From NCBI GenBank assembly GCA_019118645.1, contig DWYN01000096.1:1-41843 (forward strand): a stretch of 41,843 nt of DNA, written 5' to 3'. Of the stretch, positions 23,830 to 32,560 are shown one piece after another. The notes beneath the pieces are model-generated. The model was not told the DNA's origin. It worked only from the letters and a program-made list of their open reading frames with translations, and did no database searches. Every line of letters begins with the position of its first letter. Positions within the stretch are counted from its first letter, which is position 1. The position numbers and the translations under genes were made by a program. This DNA comes from Candidatus Blautia excrementipullorum. Its GTDB lineage: Bacteria; Bacillota; Clostridia; Lachnospirales; Lachnospiraceae.

Positions 23830-23940
23830 AACAGCAGAGCAAATATCCAGAATTTCTCGTGAAATTCCGACATTTCCCTTTTCAAATTTCTTTGTACAAT
23901 CATATGCATTAGATCCAAAAGCATTTTCTTTTTCATAATG

Positions 23941-23969
23941 AAAAACACCGGCTGAAAAATGCCGGTGTT
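23941..23969 (-). terminator. Intrinsic terminator after aroD
   Basis: Stem AACACCGGC/GCCGGTGTT with an 8-base loop, followed by TTTTTC on the minus strand, about 30 bp after the aroD stop. Confidence 0.9.
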
Positions 23970-23998
23970 CTTCCTGAAATATCATTAGGCAATATATT

Positions 23999-24769
23999 TT
24001 ATTCCGCTTTATTTTTTTTGTGAAGCGCTTCCATCATCGCCCGCAGTTCCTGTATGGGAAACTGTCCCGGCGCAGATGCCGCTCCAACTGCTGCAAAAGT
24101 CACAGCAGAGCCAAAGTTTTCTCCTGCAATGCGGCTTATAGAGCCAAGTCCGCCCATAGCCATAGAGATCACCGGCTTGTCCGTGTATTTATGCACCATC
24201 TCACTGGTAACCTGCATAATTGCCGCCACATCATCAAACTCCTCCGGCATTACCGCCATCTTCAGTATGTCCGCCCCGGACTTATCCATTTCCTGAAAAC
24301 GTTTCAGAAGCGTTTCCCTGTTGTCTGTTTTCTGAAAATCATGGCTGGAGGCAATTACTCTTGCTCCGGCTGTCTGAAGATCTTCTATCAATTTTGCGGA
24401 ATTCTCCTGCGAAAAAACTTCTACATCAATCAGATCCGCCGAACCGCTCTTTGCCGCCTCAAGATTCAGGGCCGCATATTTTTCCTGATCAAGTTTCGCT
24501 TTTCCGCCTTCCGCTTCCGTACGGATAGTAAACAGAAGGGGAGTATCGGAAAGAATTCCGACAATCTCTTTCAAAGTTCCCGTAACTTTTTCTTTATCCG
24601 GAAGTCCGTCAAAGCAGTCCGCACGCCATTCTATCAGGTCCGCACGCGCTTCTTTTGCTCTCTTCGCCTCCTGATAAAGCTCTTCACAGGTTCCTCCCGT
24701 AAGCGGGACGCAGATTTTCGGCTGTCCGTCTCCAATAGAGAGATTTTTTACTATGATCGGCTTTGTCAT
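23999..24769 (-). CDS. aroD: Type I 3-dehydroquinate dehydratase
   Basis: Third shikimate-pathway enzyme; dehydrates 3-dehydroquinate through a Schiff base. The 256-residue (beta/alpha)8 barrel shows KICVPLTGGTCEELYQEA at the N-terminus, DLIEWRADCFDG, LLFTIRTEAEGG, VIASSHDF with catalytic H143 and ADILKMAV with Schiff-base K170; this numbering equals that of the Salmonella enzyme. SMAMGGLGSISRIAGENFGSAVTFA and APGQFPIQEL close the barrel. It begins 2 bp after the thrS stop and lacks a clear ribosome site, so translation is probably coupled to thrS. No other aro gene is nearby. Confidence 0.95.
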   Translation of the reverse strand: MTKPIIVKNLSIGDGQPKICVPLTGGTCEELYQEAKRAKEARADLIEWRADCFDGLPDKEKVTGTLKEIVGILSDTPLLFTIRTEAEGGKAKLDQEKYAALNLEAAKSGSADLIDVEVFSQENSAKLIEDLQTAGARVIASSHDFQKTDNRETLLKRFQEMDKSGADILKMAVMPEEFDDVAAIMQVTSEMVHKYTDKPVISMAMGGLGSISRIAGENFGSAVTFAAVGAASAPGQFPIQELRAMMEALHKKNKAE

Positions 24770-24771
24770 TT

Positions 24772-26697
24772 TTACTCTGTCACTTCTACTTTTCTGTTTT
24801 CTCTGTCTTTGATTTCCTTTGTAACCGCTTCAATAAATTCCGCAAGAGATTTTGCGCCCTCGTCTCCAAGGAAACGGCTTCTCACCGCTACCTTTCCTTC
24901 TTCCTCCTCTTTTGCGCCTACAACCAGCATATAGGGGATCTTCTGAAGGCGTGCCTCTCGGATCTTATAGCCGATTTTTTCCGCGCGGGAATCTATCTCT
25001 GCGCGAATTCCTGCTTCCTTCAGCTCAGACAGGACCTTTTCTGCATAATCCATATGCTTTTCAGAAATCGGCAGCACTTTTACCTGTACAGGAGCAAGCC
25101 AGGTAGGGAATGCCCCCGCAAAATGCTCAATCAGAATTCCGATAAATCTCTCAATGGAACCGAAAGCTACTCTGTGAATCATGATAGGACGGTGTTTCTC
25201 CCCGTCTGCGCCGGTATATTCACATTCAAAGCGCAGCGGAAGCTGGAAATCAAGCTGAATCGTACCGCACTGCCATGTTCTTCCAATAGAATCCTCCAGA
25301 TGGAAGTCAATTTTCGGTCCGTAGAAAGCTCCGTCGCCTTCGTTTACCACATAATCAAGGCCGAGATCATCAAGAGCTCCTCTTAAGCCCTCTGTAGCCA
25401 TCTCCCAGTCCTCATCACTTCCCATGGAATCCTCAGGGCGTGTAGAAAGCTCAACATGATATTTGAAGCCAAAGAGCTGATAAACACTGTCAATCAGTTT
25501 TGCCACGCCTTTGATCTCATCACGGATCTGATCCGGCGTCATGAAAATATGGGCATCGTCCTGGGTAAAGCAGCGGACACGCATCAGTCCGTGGAGCTGT
25601 CCGGACTTTTCATGGCGGTGAACAAGACCCAGCTCACCCATACGAAGGGGAAGATCTTTATAGGAGCGCGGTTCTGATTTATATACAAGAATACCGCCGG
25701 GGCAGTTCATCGGCTTAATGGCAAAGTCTGTATCATCGATAACGGTAGTATACATATTTTCTTTATAATGATCCCAGTGTCCGGACGTCTCCCAGAGGTG
25801 GCGGCTCAGCATAATCGGGGTGGAAATCTCCACATAACCGGCTTTTTCATGAATTTCTCTCCAATAATCCAGAAGGGTGTTCTTCAGAACCATTCCCTTT
25901 GGAAGGAAGAACGGGAAACCGGGTCCTTCTTCGCGCATCATAAAGAGCCCCAGTTCTTTGCCAAGTTTTCTGTGGTCGCGCTTCCTGGCCTCTTCCATCC
26001 GGGTAATGTACTCCTCCAGATCCGCCTTCTTCGTGAAAGAAGTTCCGTAGATTCTGGTAAGCATTTTATTTTTTTCGCTGCCTCTCCAGTAAGCGCCGGC
26101 AAGACTGGTAAGTTTAAATGCCTTTACCGGTTTTGTTGTCATAAGATGAGGGCCGGCGCAGAGATCTACAAATTCTCCCTGCTGATAGAAGCTGATCTCC
26201 GCATCCTCCGGAAGATCCTCAATCAGTTCCACCTTGTACGGTTCGTTTTTTTCTTTGAAATAAGCAATAGCCTCCGCTCTCGGCTTTGTAAATCTTGTAA
26301 TTGCAAGATTTTCCTTGACAATTTTTTTCATCTCAGCCTCAATCTTTGTCAGATCTTCCGCGGTAATGGGCTGTTCGCTGTCAATATCGTAGTAAAACCC
26401 GTCGTCGATAGACGGTCCGATGGCCAGCTTCACATCCGGATACAGACGTTTGATCGCCTGGGCCATAATATGTGATGTGGTATGACGAAATGCGCCCCGG
26501 CCTCCTTCACTGTCAAAAGTAAGAATGTTCAGCCCGCAGTCTTTGTCGATCACGGTGCGGAGATCCACAACCTCTCCGTCCACTTCTCCGGCACATGCAG
26601 CGCGGGCAAGACCTTCGCTGATATCTGCCGCAATATCAATGACGGATTTTGCTTCGGAATACTCCTTTTTCGATCCGTCTTTCAACGTAATAATCAT
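24772..26697 (-). CDS. thrS: Threonyl-tRNA synthetase
   Basis: Class II synthetase that charges tRNA(Thr) and edits mischarged Ser. The 641 residues comprise an N-terminal TGS domain (about 1-60), an editing domain with HTTSHIMAQAIKRL (HxxxH metal motif), the class II core with HWDHYKENMYTT, MNCPGGILVYKSEPRSYKDLPLRMGELGLVHRHEKSGQLHGL and RCFTQDDAHIF, and a C-terminal anticodon-binding domain starting APVQVKVLPISE. The start at MIITLKDGS has AAGGAGG about 10 nt upstream; a 20-codon in-frame extension is rejected. No T-box leader is present and aroD follows immediately. Confidence 0.97.
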   Translation of the reverse strand: MIITLKDGSKKEYSEAKSVIDIAADISEGLARAACAGEVDGEVVDLRTVIDKDCGLNILTFDSEGGRGAFRHTTSHIMAQAIKRLYPDVKLAIGPSIDDGFYYDIDSEQPITAEDLTKIEAEMKKIVKENLAITRFTKPRAEAIAYFKEKNEPYKVELIEDLPEDAEISFYQQGEFVDLCAGPHLMTTKPVKAFKLTSLAGAYWRGSEKNKMLTRIYGTSFTKKADLEEYITRMEEARKRDHRKLGKELGLFMMREEGPGFPFFLPKGMVLKNTLLDYWREIHEKAGYVEISTPIMLSRHLWETSGHWDHYKENMYTTVIDDTDFAIKPMNCPGGILVYKSEPRSYKDLPLRMGELGLVHRHEKSGQLHGLMRVRCFTQDDAHIFMTPDQIRDEIKGVAKLIDSVYQLFGFKYHVELSTRPEDSMGSDEDWEMATEGLRGALDDLGLDYVVNEGDGAFYGPKIDFHLEDSIGRTWQCGTIQLDFQLPLRFECEYTGADGEKHRPIMIHRVAFGSIERFIGILIEHFAGAFPTWLAPVQVKVLPISEKHMDYAEKVLSELKEAGIRAEIDSRAEKIGYKIREARLQKIPYMLVVGAKEEEEGKVAVRSRFLGDEGAKSLAEFIEAVTKEIKDRENRKVEVTE

Positions 26698-26769
26698 TTT
26701 AATTTTCCTCCTTACTGTCGGAAGCACAGCCTCCGGCACCTCAATCCACTTTTGCATCTTTTTGTGCAG

Positions 26770-26794
26770 TCCGGGGCCGCCGCCCCGGATTTTT
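26770..26794 (+). terminator. GC-rich hairpin after purL, T-tract on the plus strand
   Basis: Perfect stem TCCGGGGC/GCCCCGGA with a 4-base loop and TTTTT on the plus strand. The flanking genes are on the minus strand, where the stem is followed by CTGCACAAAAAG rather than T. It may stop antisense transcription or end the purL mRNA without a U-tract. Confidence 0.4.
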
Positions 26795-26817
26795 CCATCT
26801 GATTTTTACCAGAATTT

Positions 26818-29800
26818 TTATTTGAAATATTCTACACCGGATTCGAAGATCTTAATGTCCTGATCACCGTAGATATTTACCGCCACTCCGTTGTCGCGGC
26901 GTTCGCTGTGCGCCATCTTGCCCAGGACACGTCCGTCCGGGCTGGTGATGCCTTCAATATTGGCATAAGAGCCGTTGACATTCCATTCTTCATCACCGAA
27001 CAGGTCTCCGTCTGCGCTCACATACTGAGTAGCTACCTGGCCATTGGCAAAAAGCTTTCTGATCCATTCGTCATTCGCTACAAAGCGTCCCTCTCCATGA
27101 GACGCCGGATTGCAGTAAACTCCTCCCAGTTCCGCTTTCTGAAGCCACGGGGATTTATTGCTCACCACCTTGGTATACACCATCTTGGATATATGACGTC
27201 CAATGGTATTGTATGTCAGTGTCGGAGAATCTTCTTTCTGTCCGCAGATTTCGCCGTATGGCACCAGTCCCAGTTTAATCAGTGCCTGGAAACCATTGCA
27301 GATTCCAAGCGCAAGGCCGTCTCGCTCATTAAGAAGTTTCATAACCGCTTCTTTGATCTTTGCGTTCTGGAAAGCCGTGGCAAAGAATTTCGCGGAACCG
27401 TCCGGCTCGTCTCCTGCTGAGAATCCTCCGGGGAACATAATAATCTGCGCCTGAGAAATGGCCTTTTCAAATACTTCCACGGATTCATGGATATCCTCGG
27501 CTGTAAGATTGCGGAATACCTTTACATCCACCTCCGCCCCAGCGCGTTCAAAAGCACGGGTGCTGTCATATTCACAGTTTGTCCCGGGGAATACCGGGAT
27601 AAATACTCTCGGCTTCGCCGCTTTATGATTGCATACATAAATTCTGGAGGTATGGTATACTCCGTTTTCGATCACGCTGTCCGGATCCTCCGGTTTTACT
27701 ATGATTCCTGTAGAACCATCTGAATTTTCATCAGACACCGTGCGGAATACTCTCTCCAGAGTGCCTTTCCATGCCTTTTCCGCTTCATCGAGGCCGATCT
27801 CTGTATTTCCATAAGAGAATTTTCCATCATTGGTCACTTCTCCGATTACCGTATAAGTAATGGACAGAGCGCCCACTTTGCCGTCCGGAATCTCCAGAAT
27901 CAGATCACCGAATCCCGGAGCGAAGAAATCTCTCGGATCCAGATTGTGCTCAATCTTCACGCCATAACCGTTGCCGAAAGCCATTTTTGCAGCTGCCGCC
28001 GCAATTCCATGGCGGTCCAGAGCATAGGCAGAAAGCACGTAACCCTTTTGCATATCCTCGTGGAGCTTGCCGTACTGATCCATAATTGCCGCATAATCAG
28101 GCAGATCATAGGCATCTCTCGGAGCACGGAGCCATACCAGTTTGCTTCCCGGCTTCTTGAATTCAGGAGTAATAACATCCTGCAGCTTTCCTGTATCCAC
28201 TGCAAAGGACACCAGCGTAGGCGGAACATCAATTTCATTAAAGGTACCGGACATACTGTCTTTTCCGCCGATAGAAGGCAGCCCGAAACCGATCTGCGCC
28301 GCATAAGCTCCCAGCAGCGCCGCGAAAGGCTGGCTCCATCTCCTGGGATCCTCCGTCATGCGGCGGAAATACTCCTGGAAGGTAAATCGTATCTTCCGGT
28401 AGTCTCCACCTGATGCCACAATCCTGGCAACGGATTCCGTCACTGCATAGGCCGCTCCGTGATAGGGGCTCCAGGAAGAAAGATAGGGGTCGAAACCATA
28501 GCTCATCATTGTTACCGTATTGGTATTTCCCTTAAGGACAGGAACCTTGGCGATCATTGCCTGAGTCTCCGTCATCTGATATTTGCCGCCGTAGGGCATG
28601 AGAACGCTTGCCGCCCCGATGGAGCCGTCAAACATTTCCACAAGCCCCTTCTGTGAGCACACATTGAGATCAGCCAGAGTCTCCAGCCATTTTGCTCTCA
28701 CATCCGGCACATCTTTTCGTTCTGTCAGCATGCAGCCTTCTTTGTCCGGAATCTCCACTTCCACTGCAGTTTCCTGATGGGCGCCGTTGGTATCCAGAAA
28801 GGCGCGGGAAATATTCACGATCTCTTTATCTCTCCACACAAGAACCAGCCTGGGTTCCTCCGTCACTACAGCCACAGGAACCGCCTCAAGGTTTTCTTCC
28901 TGCGCGTACTTCAGGAAAGTGTCCACATCCTTTGGATCCACCACTACGGCCATACGTTCCTGGGACTCAGAAATTGCGATCTCGGTTCCATCCAGGCCTG
29001 CGTATTTCTTAGGAACCTTGTCCAGATTTACACGAAGTCCGTCCGCCAGCTCTCCGATTGCCACGGAAACGCCGCCGGCGCCGAAATCGTTGCATTTCTT
29101 AATGATGTGGCTGACTTCTTCCCGGCGGAACATTCTCTGTATTTTTCTCTCTGTAGGCGCATTTCCCTTCTGCACCTCTGCTCCGCAGACTTCGATGGAA
29201 GCCTCCGTATGCACCTTGGAGGATCCGGTTGCGCCGCCAATGCCGTCACGGCCGGTACGCCCGCCCAGGAGAATGATAATATCGCCCGGATCAGAATTTT
29301 CACGGATTACCGCACGTCTGGGAGCTGCTCCCAGAACAGCGCCGATCTCCATACGCTTCGCCACATAATCCGGATGGTAAATTTCTTTTACATAACCGGT
29401 CGCAAGTCCGATCTGATTTCCATAAGAGCTGTAACCGTGCGCCGCTCCCCTTACAAGTTTTTTCTGAGGCAGTTTGCCCTTGAGAGTCTCTTTCACGGAA
29501 ACAGTGGGATCCGCCGCTCCTGTGACGCGCATTGCCTGATATACATAAGTCCTTCCGGACAGAGGATCACGGATTGCTCCGCCAAGGCAGGTAGCCGCTC
29601 CACCGAAGGGCTCTATCTCTGTAGGATGGTTATGCGTCTCATTTTTAAAATTAATCAGCCATTCCTCTTCTTCTCCGTCCACGTCCACCGGAACTACGAT
29701 GCTGCAGGCATTGATCTCGTCAGACTCTTCCTGATCCTGAAGCTTTCCCTCTGCTTTCAGTTTCTTCATTGCGGTAAGAGCCAGATCCATCAGGCAGACG

Positions 29801-30615
29801 AATTTGTCGCTGCGGCCTTTATACAGCTCTTCTCTGTCTTTCAGATACTGGCGATAGGTATTTTCAATGGGTTCCCGGTAATCGCCCTCGTCAAATTTTA
29901 TGTCTGTAAGCTCTGTGGAAAATGTAGTATGGCGGCAGTGATCAGACCAGTAAGTATCCAGCACACGAATTTCTGTCATGGAAGGATCACGCTTCTCTTC
30001 TCCGCAGAAATATTTCTGAATATGCTGAAAATCCCGGAACGTCATCGCAAGGTTCAGAGAATCATAGAGTTTCTTCAGCCCCTCCTCCGGCATGTCTTTA
30101 AAACCTTCCAGAATTTTTACATCCTCCGGCTCCGGAAAAACAGTTACCAGAGTTTCCGGCTTTTCCAGTCCGGTTTCACGGGAATCCACCGGGTTGATGC
30201 AGTGATGCTTTATTGCTTCAAATTCTTCCTCTGTTACCTCACCCTCGATTACATAGGTAGTCGCAGACCGGATAATCGGCTGTGCGTTTTCGTCAAGAAA
30301 CTGGACGCACTGCACAGCGGAATCCGCTCTCTGATCAAACTGACCGGGAAGATACTCCACGGAAAAAATTCTTGCTCCCTCTTCCGCTTCAAATTTCTCC
30401 TGAAAAAGTTCATCCACCGGAGGTTCTGCAAACACTGTTCTGCAGGCTTTCTCAAAAACTTCATCGGAAATATTTTCAACATCATAACGGATCAGCACTC
30501 TCACCGCGGAAACCGTCTTAATCCCAAGATAACTGCTGATCTCATGCTTCAGCTCTTTTGCCTCTACAGCATAGGCAGGTTTCTTTTCTACATAAACGCG
30601 TCTTACGTTGCTCAT
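26818..30615 (-). CDS. purL: Phosphoribosylformylglycinamidine synthase, single-chain
   Basis: Fourth step of de novo purine synthesis: FGAR plus glutamine and ATP gives FGAM. The 1265-residue protein is the large one-chain form that fuses PurS-, PurL- and PurQ-like parts. The ATP-binding half contains STELTDIKFDEGDYREPIENTYRQY and NFKNETHNHPTEIEPFGGAATCLGGAIRDPLSGR. A second AIRS-like half contains GGKDSMSGTFNEIDVPPTL. The C-terminal glutamine amidotransferase has FPGTNCEYDSTRAFERAG, MFPGGFSAGDE and the nucleophile Cys in LALGICNGFQALIKLGL. AAGGAG precedes ATG. It stands alone between mrp and thrS, not in a pur operon. Confidence 0.97.
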   Translation of the reverse strand: MSNVRRVYVEKKPAYAVEAKELKHEISSYLGIKTVSAVRVLIRYDVENISDEVFEKACRTVFAEPPVDELFQEKFEAEEGARIFSVEYLPGQFDQRADSAVQCVQFLDENAQPIIRSATTYVIEGEVTEEEFEAIKHHCINPVDSRETGLEKPETLVTVFPEPEDVKILEGFKDMPEEGLKKLYDSLNLAMTFRDFQHIQKYFCGEEKRDPSMTEIRVLDTYWSDHCRHTTFSTELTDIKFDEGDYREPIENTYRQYLKDREELYKGRSDKFVCLMDLALTAMKKLKAEGKLQDQEESDEINACSIVVPVDVDGEEEEWLINFKNETHNHPTEIEPFGGAATCLGGAIRDPLSGRTYVYQAMRVTGAADPTVSVKETLKGKLPQKKLVRGAAHGYSSYGNQIGLATGYVKEIYHPDYVAKRMEIGAVLGAAPRRAVIRENSDPGDIIILLGGRTGRDGIGGATGSSKVHTEASIEVCGAEVQKGNAPTERKIQRMFRREEVSHIIKKCNDFGAGGVSVAIGELADGLRVNLDKVPKKYAGLDGTEIAISESQERMAVVVDPKDVDTFLKYAQEENLEAVPVAVVTEEPRLVLVWRDKEIVNISRAFLDTNGAHQETAVEVEIPDKEGCMLTERKDVPDVRAKWLETLADLNVCSQKGLVEMFDGSIGAASVLMPYGGKYQMTETQAMIAKVPVLKGNTNTVTMMSYGFDPYLSSWSPYHGAAYAVTESVARIVASGGDYRKIRFTFQEYFRRMTEDPRRWSQPFAALLGAYAAQIGFGLPSIGGKDSMSGTFNEIDVPPTLVSFAVDTGKLQDVITPEFKKPGSKLVWLRAPRDAYDLPDYAAIMDQYGKLHEDMQKGYVLSAYALDRHGIAAAAAKMAFGNGYGVKIEHNLDPRDFFAPGFGDLILEIPDGKVGALSITYTVIGEVTNDGKFSYGNTEIGLDEAEKAWKGTLERVFRTVSDENSDGSTGIIVKPEDPDSVIENGVYHTSRIYVCNHKAAKPRVFIPVFPGTNCEYDSTRAFERAGAEVDVKVFRNLTAEDIHESVEVFEKAISQAQIIMFPGGFSAGDEPDGSAKFFATAFQNAKIKEAVMKLLNERDGLALGICNGFQALIKLGLVPYGEICGQKEDSPTLTYNTIGRHISKMVYTKVVSNKSPWLQKAELGGVYCNPASHGEGRFVANDEWIRKLFANGQVATQYVSADGDLFGDEEWNVNGSYANIEGITSPDGRVLGKMAHSERRDNGVAVNIYGDQDIKIFESGVEYFK

Positions 30616-30677
30616 CAGAAACTCCTTTCTCTGTCTGGCCTGCCGGCCCTTGTATTTTTAGAGCTTAGTTTTATTGA

Positions 30678-30709
30678 ATGCCGTATATAAACGGCATACG
30701 TTCTTTTTT
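30678..30709 (+). terminator. Hairpin after mrp with T-tract on the plus strand
   Basis: Stem ATGCCGT/ACGGCAT (loop ATATAA) followed after 6 bases by six T on the plus strand, just beyond the mrp stop codon. On the coding strand there is no downstream T-tract. Confidence 0.35.
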
Positions 30710-30719
30710 CGTTCACCGT

Positions 30720-31550
30720 TCAGGCCGGAAGATGGCTGTCTGCCTCCTCCAGGTAGGTGTTTGTCACCTGATGGAAGAGTCCCTGATCCGCCTTTTCTGC
30801 AAATTCTGCCTCAACCGGCATCTTGCCCAGAACCGGAACTTTCAGTTCCTCCGCAATCTCATCGATATGGCTCTCTCCGAATACCTTGATTTCTTTTCCG
30901 CAGTCAGGACATTTTACATAACTGTAGTTTTCCACAATGCCCAGAACCGGAATTTTCATCATTTCCGCCATATTATACGCTTTCTTCACAATCATGCGAA
31001 CCAGATCCTGAGGAGAGCTTACAATCACAATCCCGTCTACCGGAAGTGACTGAAATACCGTCAGCGGCACATCGCCGGTTCCCGGAGGCATATCTACAAA
31101 CAGATAATCAATTTTATCCCAGATTACATCCGTCCAGAACTGTTTTACCATATTCGCCAGGATTGGTCCTCGCCAGATTACCGGCGTGTCTTCTGTAGGG
31201 AGCATCAGATTAATGGAAATTACTTTTATGCCGTTTTCCGTTACCATAGGATAGATACCGTTGTCGTCCGCCTGGGCAGCCCCTTTCAGGCCATACATTT
31301 TCGGGATGGACGGGCCGGTAATATCCGCGTCCAGAATACCTACTTTAAATCCCTTTGCCGCCATACGGTTTGCCAGGGAAGCAGTAACGAAAGATTTTCC
31401 TACTCCGCCCTTTCCGCTGACAATTCCTACGACATGCTTTACATCCGAAAGGACGTTGGCCGCAGCCATCAGATCCTGAGGCTTGTTTTTCTGTGAGCAG
31501 CCTTCACAGCTTGATTTGTCACAAGTGGTACTGTTACATTCTTTTGCCAT
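30720..31550 (-). CDS. mrp: Mrp/NBP35-family iron-sulfur carrier ATPase
   Basis: P-loop ATPase that carries Fe-S clusters to target proteins. The 276-residue protein opens with a Cys-rich extension (C5, C10, C15, C18), then the deviant Walker A SGKGGVGKS (45-53), ILDADITGPSIPKMYGL, WRGPILANMVKQFW, IDYLFVDMPPGTGD and the CPDC pair in YVKCPDCGKEI that bridges a cluster at the dimer interface. The start at MAKECNST is set by AGAAGGAGA 5-6 nt upstream; the frame stays open further but lacks a ribosome site. It follows csoR by 133 bp in a run of redox- or sulfur-related genes. Confidence 0.92.
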   Translation of the reverse strand: MAKECNSTTCDKSSCEGCSQKNKPQDLMAAANVLSDVKHVVGIVSGKGGVGKSFVTASLANRMAAKGFKVGILDADITGPSIPKMYGLKGAAQADDNGIYPMVTENGIKVISINLMLPTEDTPVIWRGPILANMVKQFWTDVIWDKIDYLFVDMPPGTGDVPLTVFQSLPVDGIVIVSSPQDLVRMIVKKAYNMAEMMKIPVLGIVENYSYVKCPDCGKEIKVFGESHIDEIAEELKVPVLGKMPVEAEFAEKADQGLFHQVTNTYLEEADSHLPA

Positions 31551-31683
31551 TTTACTTCTCCTTCTGATATCTTTATTTATCTGACATCGGCACATGTTCC
31601 GATTCTTTGTGTCCATGTTCAGGTATAACATCTCAATTTTTGCTGGAATCCTGTTTTTCAGCTTTTACAGCTGAATAAATCCG

Positions 31684-32031
31684 CTATTTCATAAATCTGT
31701 CTATTGCCTTCTCCAGCTCCTTAATAGCGTCGCGGTCCCCATGCTCCACAGCGTCCACAATACAGTGCTCAATATGATCCTGGAGGATAATTTTTCCTGT
31801 ATTGTTAATGGCGGATTTCACTGCCGAAAGCTGGATCAGCACCTCGGAGCAGTCTCTTCCGTCCTCCACCATCCGTTTGATGGATTCCAGATGGCCTATG
31901 GCTCTGGAAAGGCGGTTAAGTACGGCCTTCGTCTGAGCATGACTGTGATGATGGCCATGTTCTTCATGAGAATGTTTAATTACTGTTCCGTCGTCCAGAA
32001 CATGCACATGATTTTCCTTTGTTTCGCTCAT
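31684..32031 (-). CDS. csoR: CsoR/RcnR-family metal-sensing repressor
   Basis: A 115-residue all-helical DNA-binding repressor of the CsoR/RcnR/FrmR group. The ligand triad C61, H86 and C90 has the +25 and +29 spacing of copper-sensing CsoR. By contrast the persulfide sensor CstR keeps only the two cysteines and FrmR/RcnR use other sets. The N-terminal 32 residues are His-rich (HVHVLDDGTVIKHSHEEHGHHHSHAQ region), perhaps extra metal binding. The start at MSETKENH has AAGGAGA close upstream; a 10-codon extension lacks one. A good promoter overlaps the 3' end of the preceding gene. No copper ATPase or chaperone is adjacent, so its regulon is unknown. Confidence 0.85.
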   Translation of the reverse strand: MSETKENHVHVLDDGTVIKHSHEEHGHHHSHAQTKAVLNRLSRAIGHLESIKRMVEDGRDCSEVLIQLSAVKSAINNTGKIILQDHIEHCIVDAVEHGDRDAIKELEKAIDRFMK

Positions 32032-32059
32032 GTTTTCTCCTTTCCGCCGCACAGATGTC

Positions 32060-32089
32060 ATTATAGCACAGCACCTAAATTTCTGTAAA
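32060..32089 (-). promoter_or_regulatory. Sigma-A promoter of csoR(-mrp)
   Basis: TTTACA (32084-32089) and TATAAT (32060-32065) on the minus strand with an 18-bp spacer and an extended TGC. The -35 lies in the end of the upstream 75-residue gene. No clear CsoR operator was recognised. Confidence 0.7.
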
Positions 32090-32302
32090 GGAGCATCTCT
32101 GTTTTATCTGGGATGTGAGAATATCAAAAATAATCGTCCCGTCGTCTAAGACGTTTTTTTCATAGGTAACGTCTTTTCCCTGAAATTTTTTCTTTACATA
32201 GTCCTCAGGATCTTCAATCTCCACTTCCTCCACAAAGACATCTCTCATCTGGTTTCTGGGGCATTTATTGAAAATCTCCCAGATAACTTCGTATTCTTTC
32301 AT
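32075..32302 (-). CDS. Conserved-looking 75-residue protein of unknown function
   Basis: I do not recognise the family. The 75-residue acidic protein begins MKEYEVIWEIFNKCPRNQMRDVFVEEVEI and contains ENPEDY-like and DGTIIFDIL segments; a mixed alpha/beta fold is likely, without signal or membrane helix. The Cys in NKCPRNQMRD and the one near the C-terminus (QRCSF) are the only cysteines. It lies 21 bp after a DUF3343 gene and probably shares the yedF transcript. Its ribosome site is weak (GAAAAG before ATG). Context suggests a role in sulfur or selenium handling, but that is inference. Confidence 0.7.
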   Translation of the reverse strand: MKEYEVIWEIFNKCPRNQMRDVFVEEVEIEDPEDYVKKKFQGKDVTYEKNVLDDGTIIFDILTSQIKQRCSFTEI

Positions 32303-32323
32303 CTTTTCACACTTCTTTTCTTT

Positions 32324-32560
32324 TTACAATTCGATATAATGAGTTCCCTCTATCTCCCCTGCAAAGGTTTTTATTACCTCTGACAGTTTGTCTTTTTCCT
32401 CTTCTAAAACAGCCCATGCCAGTCCGCAGCTTGCAGATATTTCTCTCGGTACCGGCAGGAGACGTCCCGGCAGCTTCCTCTCTTTACAGAACTTTTCCAC
32501 CGCAATCGCACCGCTGGCACTGTAAAATGTAAGCAGCCATCTCTTTTTTTTCCGGATCAT
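32324..32560 (-). CDS. DUF3343 protein, putative Se/S carrier-like
   Basis: The 78-residue protein matches DUF3343, a small family often found beside yedF and suggested to carry selenium or sulfur. Visible are the N-terminal beta strand WLLTFYSASGAIAVEKFCKE, the PGRLLPVPREISASCGLAWAV segment with the conserved Cys (SASCGLAW), and a C-terminal half with AGEIEGTHYIEL. It overlaps the yedF stop by 4 bp (ATGA), so translation is coupled. The function is inferred from context and is not experimentally settled. Confidence 0.85.
   Translation of the reverse strand: MIRKKKRWLLTFYSASGAIAVEKFCKERKLPGRLLPVPREISASCGLAWAVLEEEKDKLSEVIKTFAGEIEGTHYIEL

Noticed and set aside
26698-26817. T-box leader for thrS
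   Set aside because: No GGTGGTACCGC-like sequence, no specifier loop, and only 120 bp between purL and thrS.
28777-30690. Long plus-strand open frame across purL
   Set aside because: Antisense shadow of purL; no ribosome site, no recognisable domain, and Cys/His/Arg-rich translation typical of reversed coding sequence.
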